A program made the translations under genes and the position numbers. This document shows positions 46,518 through 58,829 of a stretch of DNA of 64,000 bases, piece by piece. Origin of the DNA: Ahaetulla prasina (taxonomy: Eukaryota; Chordata; Lepidosauria; Squamata; Colubridae); the NCBI RefSeq assembly GCF_028640845.1, contig NC_080539.1, positions 163,506,236-163,570,235 on the forward strand, written 5' to 3'. A model generated the notes under the pieces. That model ran no database searches and had not been told where the DNA came from. It saw only the letters and a program-made list of their open reading frames with translations. Each line of letters opens with the position of its first letter. Position 1 is the first letter of the stretch.

Positions 46518-46685
46518 TTATAATGAGAGGGTTGGAGGGTCTGAGGGAAGTCCTGCCTTAGCAGTTGGCCCCCGACACAAGTGACGTCGAGCTAGCCACA
46601 TCCACCCTGGCCATGCCCCCCCCACTCCTGGTCAAACACAACCCTGATGTAGCCCTCAATGAAATTGAGCCCTTAATGAAACCTG

Positions 46686-46850
46686 ATGTTATCCATTCAG
46701 TCGTATTTGACTCTTGGCAATTCAGGTTTCTCCACATCTTCTGATCTTGGACTACTACTTTGAGTTTTTCTATGCTCTGGCTGCTGTCAGTTTTGATGAT
46801 GTCCAGCCACTGTGTTCTTTGATGGCCTGGTTTTTTTTCCCTTTACCACT
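46686..46850 (-). mobile_element. BovB 3' fragment, reverse
   Basis: Words tccattcagtcgtatttgac, actcttggcaa and gatgatgtccagccact follow the BovB 3' region in antisense. The hAT element is inserted at its edge. Confidence 0.6.
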
Positions 46851-47952
46851 AACATAATTGCTTTATTCCAATGAATATGTGTAAAAGGCTGATGCAAAAC
46901 ATAGTTTGTTTATTGCTTGTTATATTTTAAATGCATTTTGGAATAAAGCTATGGCAATGTTTGTCTGTTATGAAAATTGTTAGGTATCAAACATCTGAAT
47001 ATAAAGTAATCATCCAAATCAAAATACGTATTCTCTGGGGGAAAGAGCCTCTTTGCTCTTTATTTCTCCAAACTTGGTGCAGAGCCTTGAGAGCTGATAC
47101 TGCGGTCTTTAGACCCAATTGATAGCTGTATATTTCAGTCCATTACAAATTTATGCTCAGCATCAGTCAGGGAATCCTCCTCTTTCCCTAAAGACTAAAA
47201 AAAGATTATCACTTTAGTCAAAGCGTTTAAATGTTAATTGCAAGCTAGGATGTATGCTTCTGTCCAGCTGAATGCTGGATTGATTGATGTGAAAACTTTT
47301 TAATAGACTCTGAGGAGCAAGATGTATCTATTAATGAAGGGTTCTAATTTATAAGAAAGTATCAGGTTGGTGGAGGGTTAAAGTGAAGAGTTATTTTTAT
47401 TCTTCCTCCTCCTGGGTATTTTGGAGGAGATGCGGGGGGGGGGCTGGCTCTTGGAGTGATGCTTTGTGAATGATATGAGATAGTTCCAGTGGTCACTTTT
47501 TATCCTTTCTGCCATTTGACATCTTCCTCTGAGATTTTTTTAGCTTTCTTGGCAAGTGGAAGTTGCCTGGAGCTTTTTCCTTGGGTTATCTTCAGTGAGT
47601 CAGTGTCCTCCTAAGACTTCCTAAAAGAGGAAGTATGAAATAAAATATCCTGTACAGAATCAGCAAGGGCTAAAAGCAGCAGAGACTATGCTCACTTGTA
47701 TGAGCAAAATGGAACTTTAGAGAAAATGACCTTTGCTTAACCTGTCAATGGAAAAAAAATAGGATCTTTTCTAGGTCACTTTCATAAATTTGACATCATA
47801 AAATACTCTCAAGTAGAGTGGGAAAAAATAGTAACTGAACAATGAATATCATCTTGACCATTCTGCATTTCCTCTATCCATTTTTACTGTCAGTTTTTGT
47901 ATGGTGTATAGTTCGTTAAAGTTTTAGTCCTAGACCAAGCAAATGGGCAAGT
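46851..47952. other. unassigned
   Basis: AT-rich with a G run near 47431. No gene recognised. Confidence 0.35.
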
Positions 47953-48301
47953 ATATGAGTAAAGTAAAGATTTCCCTGTACCAGTCTTATCCGACTCTAG
48001 GACATGGTACCCATCTCCATTTCTTGGCCAAGAGAGTTAGGGTGTTGTCCGAAAACATATTCTGTGATCATGTAGCGAGCATGGCTATACGCCAAAGGCT
48101 TACAGAATGCTGTTACCTTCCCACTGAAGGGGTACCTACTAATCTACTTGCATTTGCATACTTTCAAACTGCTTGGTGGGCAGGAGCTGGGGTGAGGAAC
48201 GGGAGCTCACTGTGTTGCGCAGTGCTCAGGCCTCGAATCTGGGCTGTCAAGCTTTCTAGCTGACAATTCAGTATCTTTAACCACTGAGCCATTGCACCCC
48301 C
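47953..48301 (-). mobile_element. Sauria SINE, near full length
   Basis: In reverse order from the tail: agtaaagatttccctg, ttatccgactctagg, catctccatttcttgg, ctgttaccttcccactga, acttgcatttgcatac, ggtgaggaacgggagctcac, and the tRNA-like head ending accactgagccattgcac. Confidence 0.85.
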
Positions 48302-48322
48302 CCCAAATATATGGGTATAAAA

Positions 48323-48379
48323 TAGATACATAGATAGATAGATAGATAGATAGATGGATGGATGGATGGATGGATGGAT

Positions 48380-48462
<83 letters not shown>
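48323..48462 (+). repeat. compound GATA / GGAT / GACA microsatellite
   Basis: Blocks in order: GATA (about 48330-48353), GGAT (about 48354-48380), GATA again (about 48381-48428), GACA (about 48429-48462). The minus-strand frame of Tyr-Leu-Ser-Ile repeats here is only the translation of this array. Confidence 0.95.
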
Positions 48463-49542
48463 TAAAGCTTGATCTCTAGTAAACCTGGCTTTTTTAAAAA
48501 AAAAATACACACTGCATTCACACTGTTCAAGTCTGCCCGGTCTATTCGGGGACATAACATATTGTATGATCTGTGATGCGATGCAATGCGATGCAATGCG
48601 ATGTGATATGTCTGCGATGAATGCCCTTGTGTAGTGAACAATACAGTGAAACGTCGTCAATTAATTATGGTACACACTAAATGCTCAGCCAAATATGTCT
48701 TTCTCTGTCTTCCATGAATGCTCTGCATTTTGGAACCTTCACAATAGTTAATCTGTTGGATTAAAATTTTTGATGGAGAGATATCTTCTGTATGTCCTGC
48801 TAATGTTTTTTTGTATCCTAGATGTGTTTGTTAACATCTTGCGAAGCTATTTGTGAGCTGATAGCTATTAAACTAGGGAAGAGGAACCAAATACAAGAGT
48901 TTATTTTCTAGCAATTTTATACTGCTTGCCTTAAAATTGCTTGCAAGTGAAAGAGAAACCAAATCCTTCAAAATCAAACAAGTTTCAGACAATAGTTGAT
49001 ATTGATTTGCTTGGATTTCAACATCAGGGAGATGAAACCAGCCTCTAACTGGTGAGCTGCATTGGGTATATAAGATCGATCTAAAAAAAAATATTTTCCC
49101 CCTCGATATTTTCTAAAAAGAAAACATCTTACATTGCAAGCTTGTCAACCATACAAAGCTAAGGCAACTTCTTTTCTTCGGAAGGTTTTGAGTGCTAAGG
49201 GGACTATGTCCAGAGGTGATATTTAGATTATTTTTCAAACAGACTTTTTTATATCAGTAACTAATATCCTATATAGTACAGGATCCAGTTATTTTGGGAC
49301 TTTTTGTCTAATGGTATCTACCCACTCCCACCTGCTCTAAAAAGATGGATTCAGTGACTGCTTATTTCTGTCTTAAAGCTGGAGTAAATTGGAGTTCACT
49401 CCAGTGTAAGTGCAATTGTATAGTTTCATAGGGGAGTTACTATTAGTTACTATCCGCCAAATTTTTCAACTTTCAATTTCCAAACTTTAGGGATGCTCAA
49501 AAGTTGTGACATGCCTTGGGGATTGTAAAGATATTTTGGTTA
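48463..49542. other. unassigned
   Basis: A short array of gatgcaatgc units lies at about 48575-48607. No gene recognised. Confidence 0.35.
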
Positions 49543-49550
49543 CTTTAATA

Positions 49551-49649
49551 CAGGAGTGTCAAACTCGCAGCCTGCCATGCCTGGTTTAGTGAAGGTGGGG
49601 AAAGTCGGATTACGTCATGTGACAATGCCGTGAGGATGTGAGTTTAATA
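49551..49649. mobile_element. small hAT-like element, right end damaged
   Basis: Left end caggagtgtcaaactc; right side ends gagtttaata instead of the expected complement. Flanked by ctttaata at 49543-49550 and 49650-49657. Confidence 0.5.
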
Positions 49650-49657
49650 CTTTAATA

Positions 49658-51284
49658 TAATTTACATGTGCTTGGTAAATAACTACATAAATATCAACTT
49701 TTTACAACATATTTTTTGTTTCATTTGAATGTCAGTTTGCAATAGAAACAATCTTTTTCTATATTATTTTCATTTCCTTGATGTCTCTAGTGCAAAGAGT
49801 GTTACGCTGATCAGAATCTGGCTTGAAGTCTGAAATATTTCTGTCCTTCACTCTTGAGTTTTATGTGTCTGGGTTTGGTTCTAAATGACTGTTTTTATGC
49901 TGTCTAATATCTGAAACGTCATGCTTTGTTGAGTCTTAACAGTTGCAAGGTTCGGTTGACTAAATTAACTTCTGCTGATCCAAGAGTGTAAATGATGCTT
50001 GCTTGCTTTATTTATTTATATGTCTCAAATTCATTACTCTGGGCCAGCTAAATATTAAAATCAGCATAAAAATGCAAAACAATTTGTAAAAAATGAGCTG
50101 GCTGTTTCAATTTCTGTTATTCTGATTTCACCACCAAATAAAACCTATGAAGAAGCAAAGTTTGGGGTAAATACAAGATTTCTGGAGTGTTTGGAAGAGA
50201 TTCCACCCAAACATCCTTGACCTATCAAGAGAAATTATAGATAAAAATAGACACAATGCTATGCAATTTTAGCCTGCCTAAAAGAAAAGCACACACTTTT
50301 TGTGTTGATAAGTATTAACATTCAAAGTAGGTCACAGTGCCTGAATATTTCTAATAGTATAACCCTCTCTGTTTCCAGAGTTTAATTACAACAGGGATCC
50401 CACAGGGTTGCTAATTTCATGTCACAGAGCTAGTGAAGTTTCTTGATTTAAGTCAAATACATATATGGGCTCCAGATATGTCTGTCAACCCACAAATGGT
50501 AGCAAAGGAATGAAGAATGTTAATTCATTTGATTATTTTTCGGCTGTTAATGGTAAGTACCACCAGCTGCAGATGATCAGTATTGCTTTTCATCTGCCTC
50601 TGGTATTTTTCACTGAAGCTGACATGATTGATGGAGGCAGAATTGGAATGAAGGGTGAGCATAGCAACTTCTTTAGCCATTCTGTTTCTGATTGTGTTTT
50701 TATTACAGGAGTCAGCTTGGAATGTTTAATTGCGTTTGGAAACTAGCAACTGCTGATGATGTCAAATGCTGATAATTGGTTTAGGACACAGATGTGCTAT
50801 AAATTAAGCTGAGGTCATCTCAGATAATTTGTGTATTATTGCCTACTTTCTTAGGGTGGGTAGGTGGGAGGGAGGAGGTGGAAGGCGCTTGCTTGCTTGC
50901 TTGCTTTCAGAAGAATTTCATGCCTCTAACCCAAGGTGATGGTTTTGTGGGTCATGGAAGTTGAATTTTAACATTTAAACTCGGAGGTATGAAAACCCCA
51001 CTAGGTAGGAATAAATTCTATAGGAAAGCTAAAGCTACTTTTATTGAGATTGATAATAATAACTAAATCATGCAAGTCTGGTTGTGGGGTTCTTCTTCCT
51101 CCTCCTTATTGCTCATTAAATTAGAGAGGTGCTTGCCTGATCCACTTCCAAATGTTTTGTCATTTTCCTCGGACTTACAAAATGTTTCACTCCCTTTGGC
51201 TTAGACAACAGTTCCTGCATATTTCATCATGGCTACTTTCCTTACTCTCTGTGAGGTTTGGGGGTGGGATGGGCATATCACATG
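49658..51284. other. unassigned
   Basis: No gene recognised. A GCTT run lies at 50888-50906. The frame at 50465-50746 has no family signature. Confidence 0.35.
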
Positions 51285-51826
51285 TACTGTATTTTTCGGA
51301 GTATAAGACGTTCCGGACTATAAGACGTACCTACCTTTTTTTGGGAGGGAAACAAAAAATCTTCCTCTGCCTCCCAGCATCCATCAGGTATTCATCTTGC
51401 CTATTTACCGCCACCCATTTGCCACTGCTGCTGCAGCCTGTTTGCTACCACTGCAGCCTGTTAGCTACCACCTGTTCACTGCCGCCACTGCACCCCGTTC
51501 ACCACCGCCACGGCCCCTTCGGCATTGCCATGGTCTGTTTGTCACCACCTGTTAGTTCTGTGGTGGTCCGTTTGCCTTCACCCATTCACCACTACCGCAG
51601 CCCATTCGCTGCTGCCGCCCATTTGCGGCGGCCATTCGCTGCTACTGTGGCTCGTTTGCCACCGCTGCAGCCCCTTCACCACCGCCGCGGCCCATTCTGT
51701 AACAGCTGATTGGCACCGCACCAATATTCCTCCCCTCTGCCACAACATTCGCTGCATAAGACGCACTGAAATTTTCACCTATTTTTAGGGGGAGAAAGTG
51801 CATCTTATAGTTCGAAAAATACAGTA
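51285..51826. mobile_element. ATTTTTCG-ended DNA element with a tandem interior
   Basis: tactgtatttttcgg at the left and cgaaaaatacagta at the right, with ta at both edges. 51410-51720 is a degenerate array of short units built on words such as gccac, cattcgc and ctgcagcc. The Pro/His/Leu-rich frames here are translations of the array. Confidence 0.75.
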
Positions 51827-54420
51827 CGTTTTGATGCATGTTAAAGGACACAAGTGTGTAATTATTTTATTTGCACAATGCCTTAATGATACACATGTCA
51901 TTTTTATATCACTGTGACTGGTGGTGGATATCTCCATCTAGATAGCATTCTGTTTTTCTGTTATAAGCTGTGCCTTTTTCAGATATTGAACTTCATCCCA
52001 ATAGCCCACTATGATCCAGGAAGAGGAATGACAGGGATTACAGTTTAGTAATAGCTAAGGTTTTCTATGCCTGCTGCAAAGCAGTGCTTCTTAAACAGCA
52101 TATTATATCAGACAATGGACAGCCTTCAACAGTGATAATGTGCAAAATACTTTTATAATTGCTAAAGTTACTGAATAATGTAGATCTTCATAAAGCACTG
52201 CTCTCCAGAATATTAAATATTTATGTTAATTTGAAAAAGAAAACTTTAGGCCTTCTTTTCATCCATCAGCAATTAGATGCATTAAATATATATCCCTGTT
52301 TTTGTTGCATTTCATTCTGTTATATTGGCAGTGATTAGTAGGGAATATGATTCTGAAGGCAGCCTCGGCGTTTTTAGTTGGATAGCCTGCTCATCTTTAG
52401 TAAAACAGTATTGTAGGACTTGGAATAGCTAGATAGATAGATAAAGAGAGCTAGCTAGATAGATAAAGAGAGAGATAAAGAGAGAGAGGGAGGGAGGGAG
52501 AGTATATATATATATATATATATATCTCCTTTATGCTGAAATACTACGTGCCCACCAAAAGCTATTGTGGCTGAAGTTGGAGATTAAAATTGGCAGGGAC
52601 TCTCCTTCCTCCACTATGTATAAAACTAGAAACACTTTTCAAATACCAAAAGCTTTTCAATCTATCAATATCATCTATCTATCCATCCATCCATGCTTTA
52701 GCTCTTCGTTTAGCATTTGTTCTCTGTTTTTATATGGCAACTTCTTTTGCAGTTGTAATGTCTTTGGCAGATTTTATAAACTAATATTTTCTGTTAGCGC
52801 AGCTACTACTGTGTAGTCATTTGAACTTCTTTACTACATTCCTTTTTCTTGATTTATAGAGTTATGTTGCTCATTAAACTCAAGTTTATGCATGGGAATC
52901 GGTTATGAACTTGTTGTGGCCTGCATGGATTGAACAAACAAACAAAATTCGTTAACAACTCCATTAGCACAGTTCCTTTTCATCAGGCTTGGATTCTACC
53001 TAATGTACCACTAACCATTATTTTCTCACCTAGTTTGCTCAGCAGTGACAGATAATAGATGAAGCCATTACAAATATATTTGACACTGCATCCCTGAAGA
53101 TGTGAAAATTGAAGTCTCTCATCATGATTTAAAATGTGTGCTCACTTGCTTAAATGAGGTGGAAGAAGTAGCAGTGGAAATAAAGCAAGCCAGATTTCTA
53201 AAAACACTGGCTGGCTGTTACTCGGGTTAATATACTGCATCATGCCCATGTAGAGCCATCTGACGATAGCTTAGGTTGAATTTGTGCTTAATCAAGTGTT
53301 CTTGTGGCATGATTTTTTCCTGTGATGTGACATTCAATAACATGCCTCTGTCCTTGGAAATGGAACTTCATTGGGCATCATAAAAACTTATATTACCTTC
53401 CCTTTGTTTCATCTATTTTTTTGAACTATGGTATTAATTTGAAGATAGTCCTTTGCAGTAAAGTTGGTAGTGATTTGTGAAAATAAGGCAAAAATCTCAA
53501 CTTGCCCTTGTAATATGAGGGAGCTCAGACACTGACCAAGATGGCTGACTCGGGGCTGGTAGTGGTACTCCTTACCTCCTTCCTTTATCATTCCACTCCT
53601 CCACTATGAGTCTTACCAGAGTCCTCCGGAGAAAGTGTTTTTTAAAGGTTGAAAGTATGGGGTCATGAAAATGAGTTCTCCTCTCCCTACATTATTTTAG
53701 CCCTTAGCGCCCACCCACCCCATTTCAGTGTGTAGGCTAACGAAGCATGAACTATCTCATTTGTTTTGTGCTCTTGATAATTGACTGCCTACACAATTAC
53801 AAATGGGAACAGTTTTGATTAAATTATGTATTTCTGTATTTTCTCTCTCTCTTTGCAAAAAGTCAAATTAAACATATACCACAAGGTTTGTAAATGAATT
53901 GAAGTACCCTGTTGTGGATATGGCCCATTCCTTAGGAAATGACGTATAAATCTAAATTAGGCTTGAAACACCATGACTTTTCCAATTTTCATAGAAAGGA
54001 ATCATTTGTAAGTAAGAGAAGCATTGGGGCTACAAAGATAATTGTTTTTAAGTGGCCAAACTGTTTCTTAGTTTCTTTGTTTTCTTAGTATGTTCTGTCT
54101 TAGATCCTATTATACCCACACCCCTGTGTAACCTCTTTATCAAGCCTCCTTTCAGTGCTCTGCCTGATCCTTGCTCAGCCTTCCTTGCACTCTCACACAA
54201 ACAGCTTTCCAAAAGCTCCCTATGCCTCCCTTGTGCCCACATGCCTCACTGTGCACCCTCCCCAAGCCTTGCTCTGCCTCCCTTGCTCCCTTGCCCATCC
54301 GTTCATTCCGTCCCCCACCTGTCAGCAATCGTCTATCTTCCGGCTTGTTTTGCAAGCCACATTTTTGCTGGTTTCCCCACTGACTTGATTTATGGGAAAC
54401 CAGGAGCAAGTTTCCTTGCC
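51827..54420. other. unassigned
   Basis: Mostly AT-rich with no gene. 54100-54350 is C-rich and may be a diverged interior of the CAGGTAGTCC family (compare the G-rich half at 37232). Confidence 0.35.
52431..52525 (+). repeat. GATA / GAGA / TA microsatellite
   Basis: GATA units, then GAGA and GGGA units, then an uninterrupted (TA)n run of about 11 units. Confidence 0.9.
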
Positions 54421-54500
54421 TAAGGACCATCTGATTTAGTTAACAACAGCAATTGGGATTGCAGAGATTGCCATTGCTAAGTGAAGCATTTGTGCTATAT
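54421..54500 (+). mobile_element. CAGGTAGTCC-type left-end fragment
   Basis: aaggaccatctgatttagtt and aacagcaattggga, then attgctaagtgaagcattt, match the left part of the family. The remainder is absent. Confidence 0.4.
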
Positions 54501-55129
54501 GATACTATTAATTCAGCCCTGCAAAACAGTCCCAGTTTTGCGTGTGGCCCATTGGGAAAATTAATTGCCCAGCCCTGATCTAGGTTATAGAAAACGTACA
54601 CTTTTTATTACCTATGTTTTCCTATGGACTGGATAGAAAAACCTTGCTTTCCTCTGAACTGATCTTCTAGCTGGAGTACATTGAACTTTTCTTTGCCTAT
54701 TGATTTATTTTTGAAAATGCACTGTGAATGGCTGCCATTTTAACTTATGAATTCTGGGCAGCTAACAACAGTCAACAAAAAAGAATATCCTAAAACCTTT
54801 ATAATGGCATAGAAGCATCTGGAGAGAGCATGAAATAACTAGGTTTGCAGCACATATCTTTTTCATCACCTGTTAAGTTATCATCTTACTAGTTTGCAGC
54901 TTCCTTGCAATATCCCAGGAAGCGTTAAGACAGACAGGTTTCTGCTGTCAGTGGGAAAGTCCCAGAGATTAATCTGGGGAATTATTTTTATATAGTTGTG
55001 CAGTAGAATAGAATAAGGAGAAAATAACTAATCTGTCTAATTTATGTTATTTGCTAAATGGCAAACACTCTCTTAGCTATTTTTAGGTTCTGTAATAACA
55101 CTGAAATAAGTGCAAACTTAAAAAACAGC
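54501..55129. other. unassigned
   Basis: A hAT-like end word (attgcccagccctg) is near 54564-54577. Otherwise nothing recognised. Confidence 0.35.
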
Positions 55130-55517
55130 TTCAGATAGTCCTCACTTACTGAATTTAATTGGAACCAGCAACTCTGTCTCTAAGCAATGTTGTGACCATG
55201 CTGGATAATGGTGTTTTTTCCACTGAGATCATTTAGCAAACCACCCACAATTGTTAACAGCAGTGTCACATAATTGTGACTTACAACTTTCTTCGGGTGT
55301 CCCCCATTGACTCTGCCTGTTGAAAGCCACAAATGATGATTAAATGACTATGGGATACTGCATTGTAACTGAACACTGGTTGTCAAATCGAATCACTTGA
55401 CTGTGGGCATATTGTGATAGCTGCAAGTTCAAAGACTGGTCATAAATCTCCTTTTTCAGTGCTGTCGTAATTTTGAATGGTCACTGAACGAGCAGTCTGT
55501 AAGCGAGGACTACCAAT
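55130..55517 (+). mobile_element. CAGGTAGTCC-type element
   Basis: From cagatagtcctcacttactg to aagcgaggactacc, with ttcagtgctgtcgtaa and cccccattgactctgcc in family order. Confidence 0.75.
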
Positions 55518-55734
55518 ATTGCTCTCCCACATAGATGAGAAATGCTGAGCTATATCATCAGAAACTATGAATGCAAAGCCATAAGGACAGTACAAATATT
55601 TGGAAAAGATAATTTACTGTTGGCTTGTTTCTCGTGGGCCAGTGGCTGCATTTCCTACTAAGTGAAATGCAAATCACCAAATACAAATTCCAGAGCATCA
55701 GAATGCAAGACAAGAAGCATCACTGCTTCATCAC

Positions 55735-55857
55735 TGGAGGCTTTTAAGAAGAGACTGGACAGCCATTTGTCTGGAATGGTATAGGGTCTCCTGCTTGAGC
55801 AGGTGGGTTGGATTAGAAGACCTCCGAGGTCCCTTCCAACTCCGATATTCTGATCAT
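55735..55857 (+). mobile_element. CR1 3' end fragment
   Basis: ggaggcttttaagaagagac, gacagccatttgtctgg, ggtatagggtctcctgc and gaggtcccttccaactcc are the forward CR1 end. Confidence 0.8.
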
Positions 55858-57294
55858 CAGGGGAGTGAAAATATCCTAATAAACCAATTTCCGTTATCAC
55901 AGTATTTCCACTTGATCCCCACACTCTGCCCTTGACTTGCATGCTTGTGTTCAGCAATATTCAGACTGGTTGCTGAAACTGGCTGTTCAGTGCATCTAAA
56001 TAGTACAGTTTGGGAAAATGTTTCCTGAAATCATAGTTGCTACAAATGCTTTAGTATTATTTGGTAGAATTAGAGATGGGCAAGATATAAACTGTAGCAA
56101 CTATTGACCTGTGCCTGGTTCTTGCTAAAAAGCAAGTATCTTTTGATCTGCACGACTTAAAAATATTGACATTGACCTGATAGAATTGCGCAGGAAGAAT
56201 ATGCGCTTCGTGTAGAAGAAATGTTTAATATGGAGAAAGATGTAGTCAGATGAACACTTATTTATAGTCTGATGTCGCAGATTGATTAATTAGGCGACTA
56301 GGACAGTGTGAAGTTATGCAGGTGATGGGTTTTCCCTTCATGCCAGACCTTAAGCATTTGAAATTCTTGCTTTTCTTTGCCAGTTCACAACTATATTTCC
56401 AAGCTTGAATCAAAGAAGCATTTCCAGGTCTCTGCCTGTTGAACCTGAAACAAGCTCCTACATTAATAAAGATATTGGCAGCTATGTCTATATTCAGTGG
56501 TTTGCAAACCTCTATACCTCCACCTCTTACCAGCAATATATATTCTGGGTTTTCTCTAGGCTCAATAAACTTAAAGCCTCTCATAAATAGATAATGTGCA
56601 ATAATGTGAAAAGTGCTGGCGGCTCTGTGTCTGAAAACAACCACATTTCCTAATATTTAATTTTTCACCCAGCTATTTCATTTAGGCCTATTTTTCTATG
56701 CTTTTGATTTATTGCTGTAAATTTCTGTTGGTGGTTTGCTTTGGATTTTTTAAAATAAATAAGTAAAGGCAATTAATTGTTTTCTCTAATTTTAAGTCAG
56801 TCATCTAAAAATACCTTTAGCCCAGCTTTAGGAAACAGGTAATGAATTATGAACTGAGTGTTGGGTGATAAAGTAACCCTGCTATGTTACAATCTTTCAG
56901 TATGTATTAGAATTTATGGTCATGCACATAATCCATACATTGTTTTCTCTGAATGATCTATAGAAGGCGATTTGTCACATACTGCTTTTAGAAACAAGAA
57001 CATTTTTGGACAATAATTATAATTCCCCACTTGAAAATATTTCTCAGCTGACTTTACCCTGTGTAGGAGGTAAAAGTATTTGGCAAACAAGAGCTCAGTG
57101 GGTGGCGTTCAATATGTGAATGAGGGTGTACAAATTGCCTTTCTCTGCTCTGCCTCTATGTCTGCCTCCCATAATATAATCTGTTTGGTTTTGAGAATAG
57201 ACGTGGCTATTGTGCTATCTAGGTTTGCATCATTGATAGATAGATGCAGTAGAATAAAACCAAATCGGATTACTGCAATACGCTCTGCATAAGG
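55858..57294. other. unassigned
   Basis: No gene recognised; the frames at 56258-56644 (minus) and 57080-57292 lack family signatures. Confidence 0.35.
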
Positions 57295-57880
57295 CTGCTC
57301 TTGAAGAAGATCCAGAAGCTTCAACTGGTGCAGACTGCCTCTGTATTATACCTCTGCTCGGTGAGCTGTACTAGTTGCCAGTTTGCTTCTTGATCCAAGT
57401 GCTGGTTTTAACACTTAAAACTTTTCATGGCATGAGACAGGTCTACCTGAGAGACTGCCTCTCCCCAGTTATATTAGCCCACTCCATTAAAGGGCACCGT
57501 GCAAATACCATCAACTAGGGATCTACAATTGGTGAGTCCCAAGAGACAGACCTTCACTGCCTTGGCGCCCTTCTTATATAGAACATTCTTCTCCCAAAAT
57601 TAGATTAGCTCCATCCTTTTCTCATTTTGCAAGGCTCTTAAGACTGGGTTTATGCTATCAGGCCTGGGGCTCCCAAGCAATCAGACTCCATTGTTGAGCT
57701 GGCTATTTTTATCCTCTTTTTGTCTGGGGTTTGTATATGTTTTTTATAAATATACTATTTATTTCTTAATGCAATTCCTTTGTTTTTATATCTTTTATAT
57801 CTAAGCTTTTTCTCTGATTGCAACCTGTCATTAATTTTTGGTTAGATGAGCAGCTATACAAATTTGATCAATCAATAAAT
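57295..57880 (+). mobile_element. old CR1/L2-group LINE 3' part
   Basis: The decayed C-terminal coding pattern KLQLVQTAS appears near 57310. A stop-interrupted ...SCQFAS and a LKLFMA-like block follow at about 57365-57430. It ends in an AT-rich, AATC-like tail near 57870. Confidence 0.6.
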
Positions 57881-58325
57881 ACATTATTGTATTATGGTTA
57901 TATTAAGTGAAATACTAACAGCGCTCTTATTTAATCAAAATTATTTTTTAAAAATGATATTGTTTTATTGAAAAGGTGCCTGACATAATTCATTGTGTAA
58001 TGAGATCACTGCATCATTTATAATTAAAACATAGAGTATTTCCTGTGGGCTTCTTTTAAAAACTAAAGACTTTTTTTTTAAAAAAAAAACCCTTTTTCCT
58101 TAAGTAAGTAGAATAATCTTTAAAATCCTTTGATACATAAATATTAAATGATCTTTTCTGACATTAATTTAACAGGCCTACACGAACTAAACATAAAATT
58201 GATCTGTATACTTGGGTATACATTCTATTTTTTTAAACAATAGGAGCTTGATCCAAAGCACTTTGAGTGAAAAAAGAAATCTGCTAGTTTAAAAAAATTG
58301 CATGTTGGTACAATAAACGTTATTG
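57881..58325. other. unassigned
   Basis: AT-rich with A and T runs near 58071-58090. No gene recognised. Confidence 0.35.
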
Positions 58326-58333
58326 TGTTAGAG

Positions 58334-58531
58334 CAGCGGTCTCCAATTTTTGTGGCTTGGCGGCCCGGCTGGGAGGTGAGAGGGGAACCGCCCTGGGCAA
58401 GTGGCAGGCCAGTGGTCACTGCAAGTGGAGCTGCACATGCTTGCCTGCACACTGGTCTGCCTCTCGTACAGCCCAGTTCCGAATAGGCCATGGCCCGGTA
58501 GTGGGCCACGGCCTGGGGCTGGGGACCCTTG
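58334..58531. mobile_element. hAT MITE with perfect 8-bp target duplication
   Basis: Ends cagcggtctccaat and ctggggacccttg, flanked by tgttagag at 58326-58333 and 58532-58539. GC-rich interior; the frames at 58298-58680 on both strands are incidental. Confidence 0.9.
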
Positions 58532-58675
58532 TGTTAGAGGCTCTTGTTATCCTTCATCTTTTACAAGTGTACGTATTACTTGAATTTGGTTTTTTACCCT
58601 ACTCCTTTATGAGATGCAAAGTAACTCTTGATATGAGCAGAAAGTACTACAGTGTGACATTTTCATATTTTTTTA

Positions 58676-58735
58676 TTTGAATTTATATCCCGCCCTTCTC
58701 CGAAGACTCAGGGCGGCTTACACTGTGTTAAGCAA
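58676..58735 (-). mobile_element. SINE tail fragment
   Basis: atttatatcccgcccttctc and gactcagggcggcttacac are the reverse of the tail of the SINE at 38103. Confidence 0.65.
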
Positions 58736-58829
58736 TTATATTACTTGAACCATAGTTCAGTATTGAATATTGTGATGGAAGTAGCAGTATCGGATGCTTT
58801 TAATTTCAGTCTCTACTTGTTCAGGATAG

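Larger units (their letters stand above)
45514..46685. mobile_element. hAT element carrying a solo LTR
   Basis: Starts cagcggtgtcgaactc; the right end ccctcaatgaaattgagccc leads to aaacctg. It is flanked by atgttatc at 45506-45513 and 46686-46693. A 620-bp LTR splits it at 45559-46178; without the LTR and its duplication it is about 550 bp. The interior at 46385-46517 is purine-rich. No transposase is seen. Confidence 0.8.

Noticed and set aside
48277..48660. 127-residue minus-strand frame with Tyr-Leu-Ser-Ile and Ser-Val-Cys-Leu repeats
   Set aside because: Direct translation of the GATA/GGAT/GACA microsatellite.
50465..50746. 93-residue frame in a repeat-poor region
   Set aside because: No recognisable domain and no splice or promoter context; plausible by chance.
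51152..51709. 185-residue frame with Pro/His/Leu repeats
   Set aside because: It runs into the degenerate short-unit array inside a DNA element and starts in unrelated sequence.
54052..54430. Several overlapping Pro/Leu/Ser-rich frames on both strands
   Set aside because: C-rich sequence with open frames in many registers; no domain and no splice or start context.
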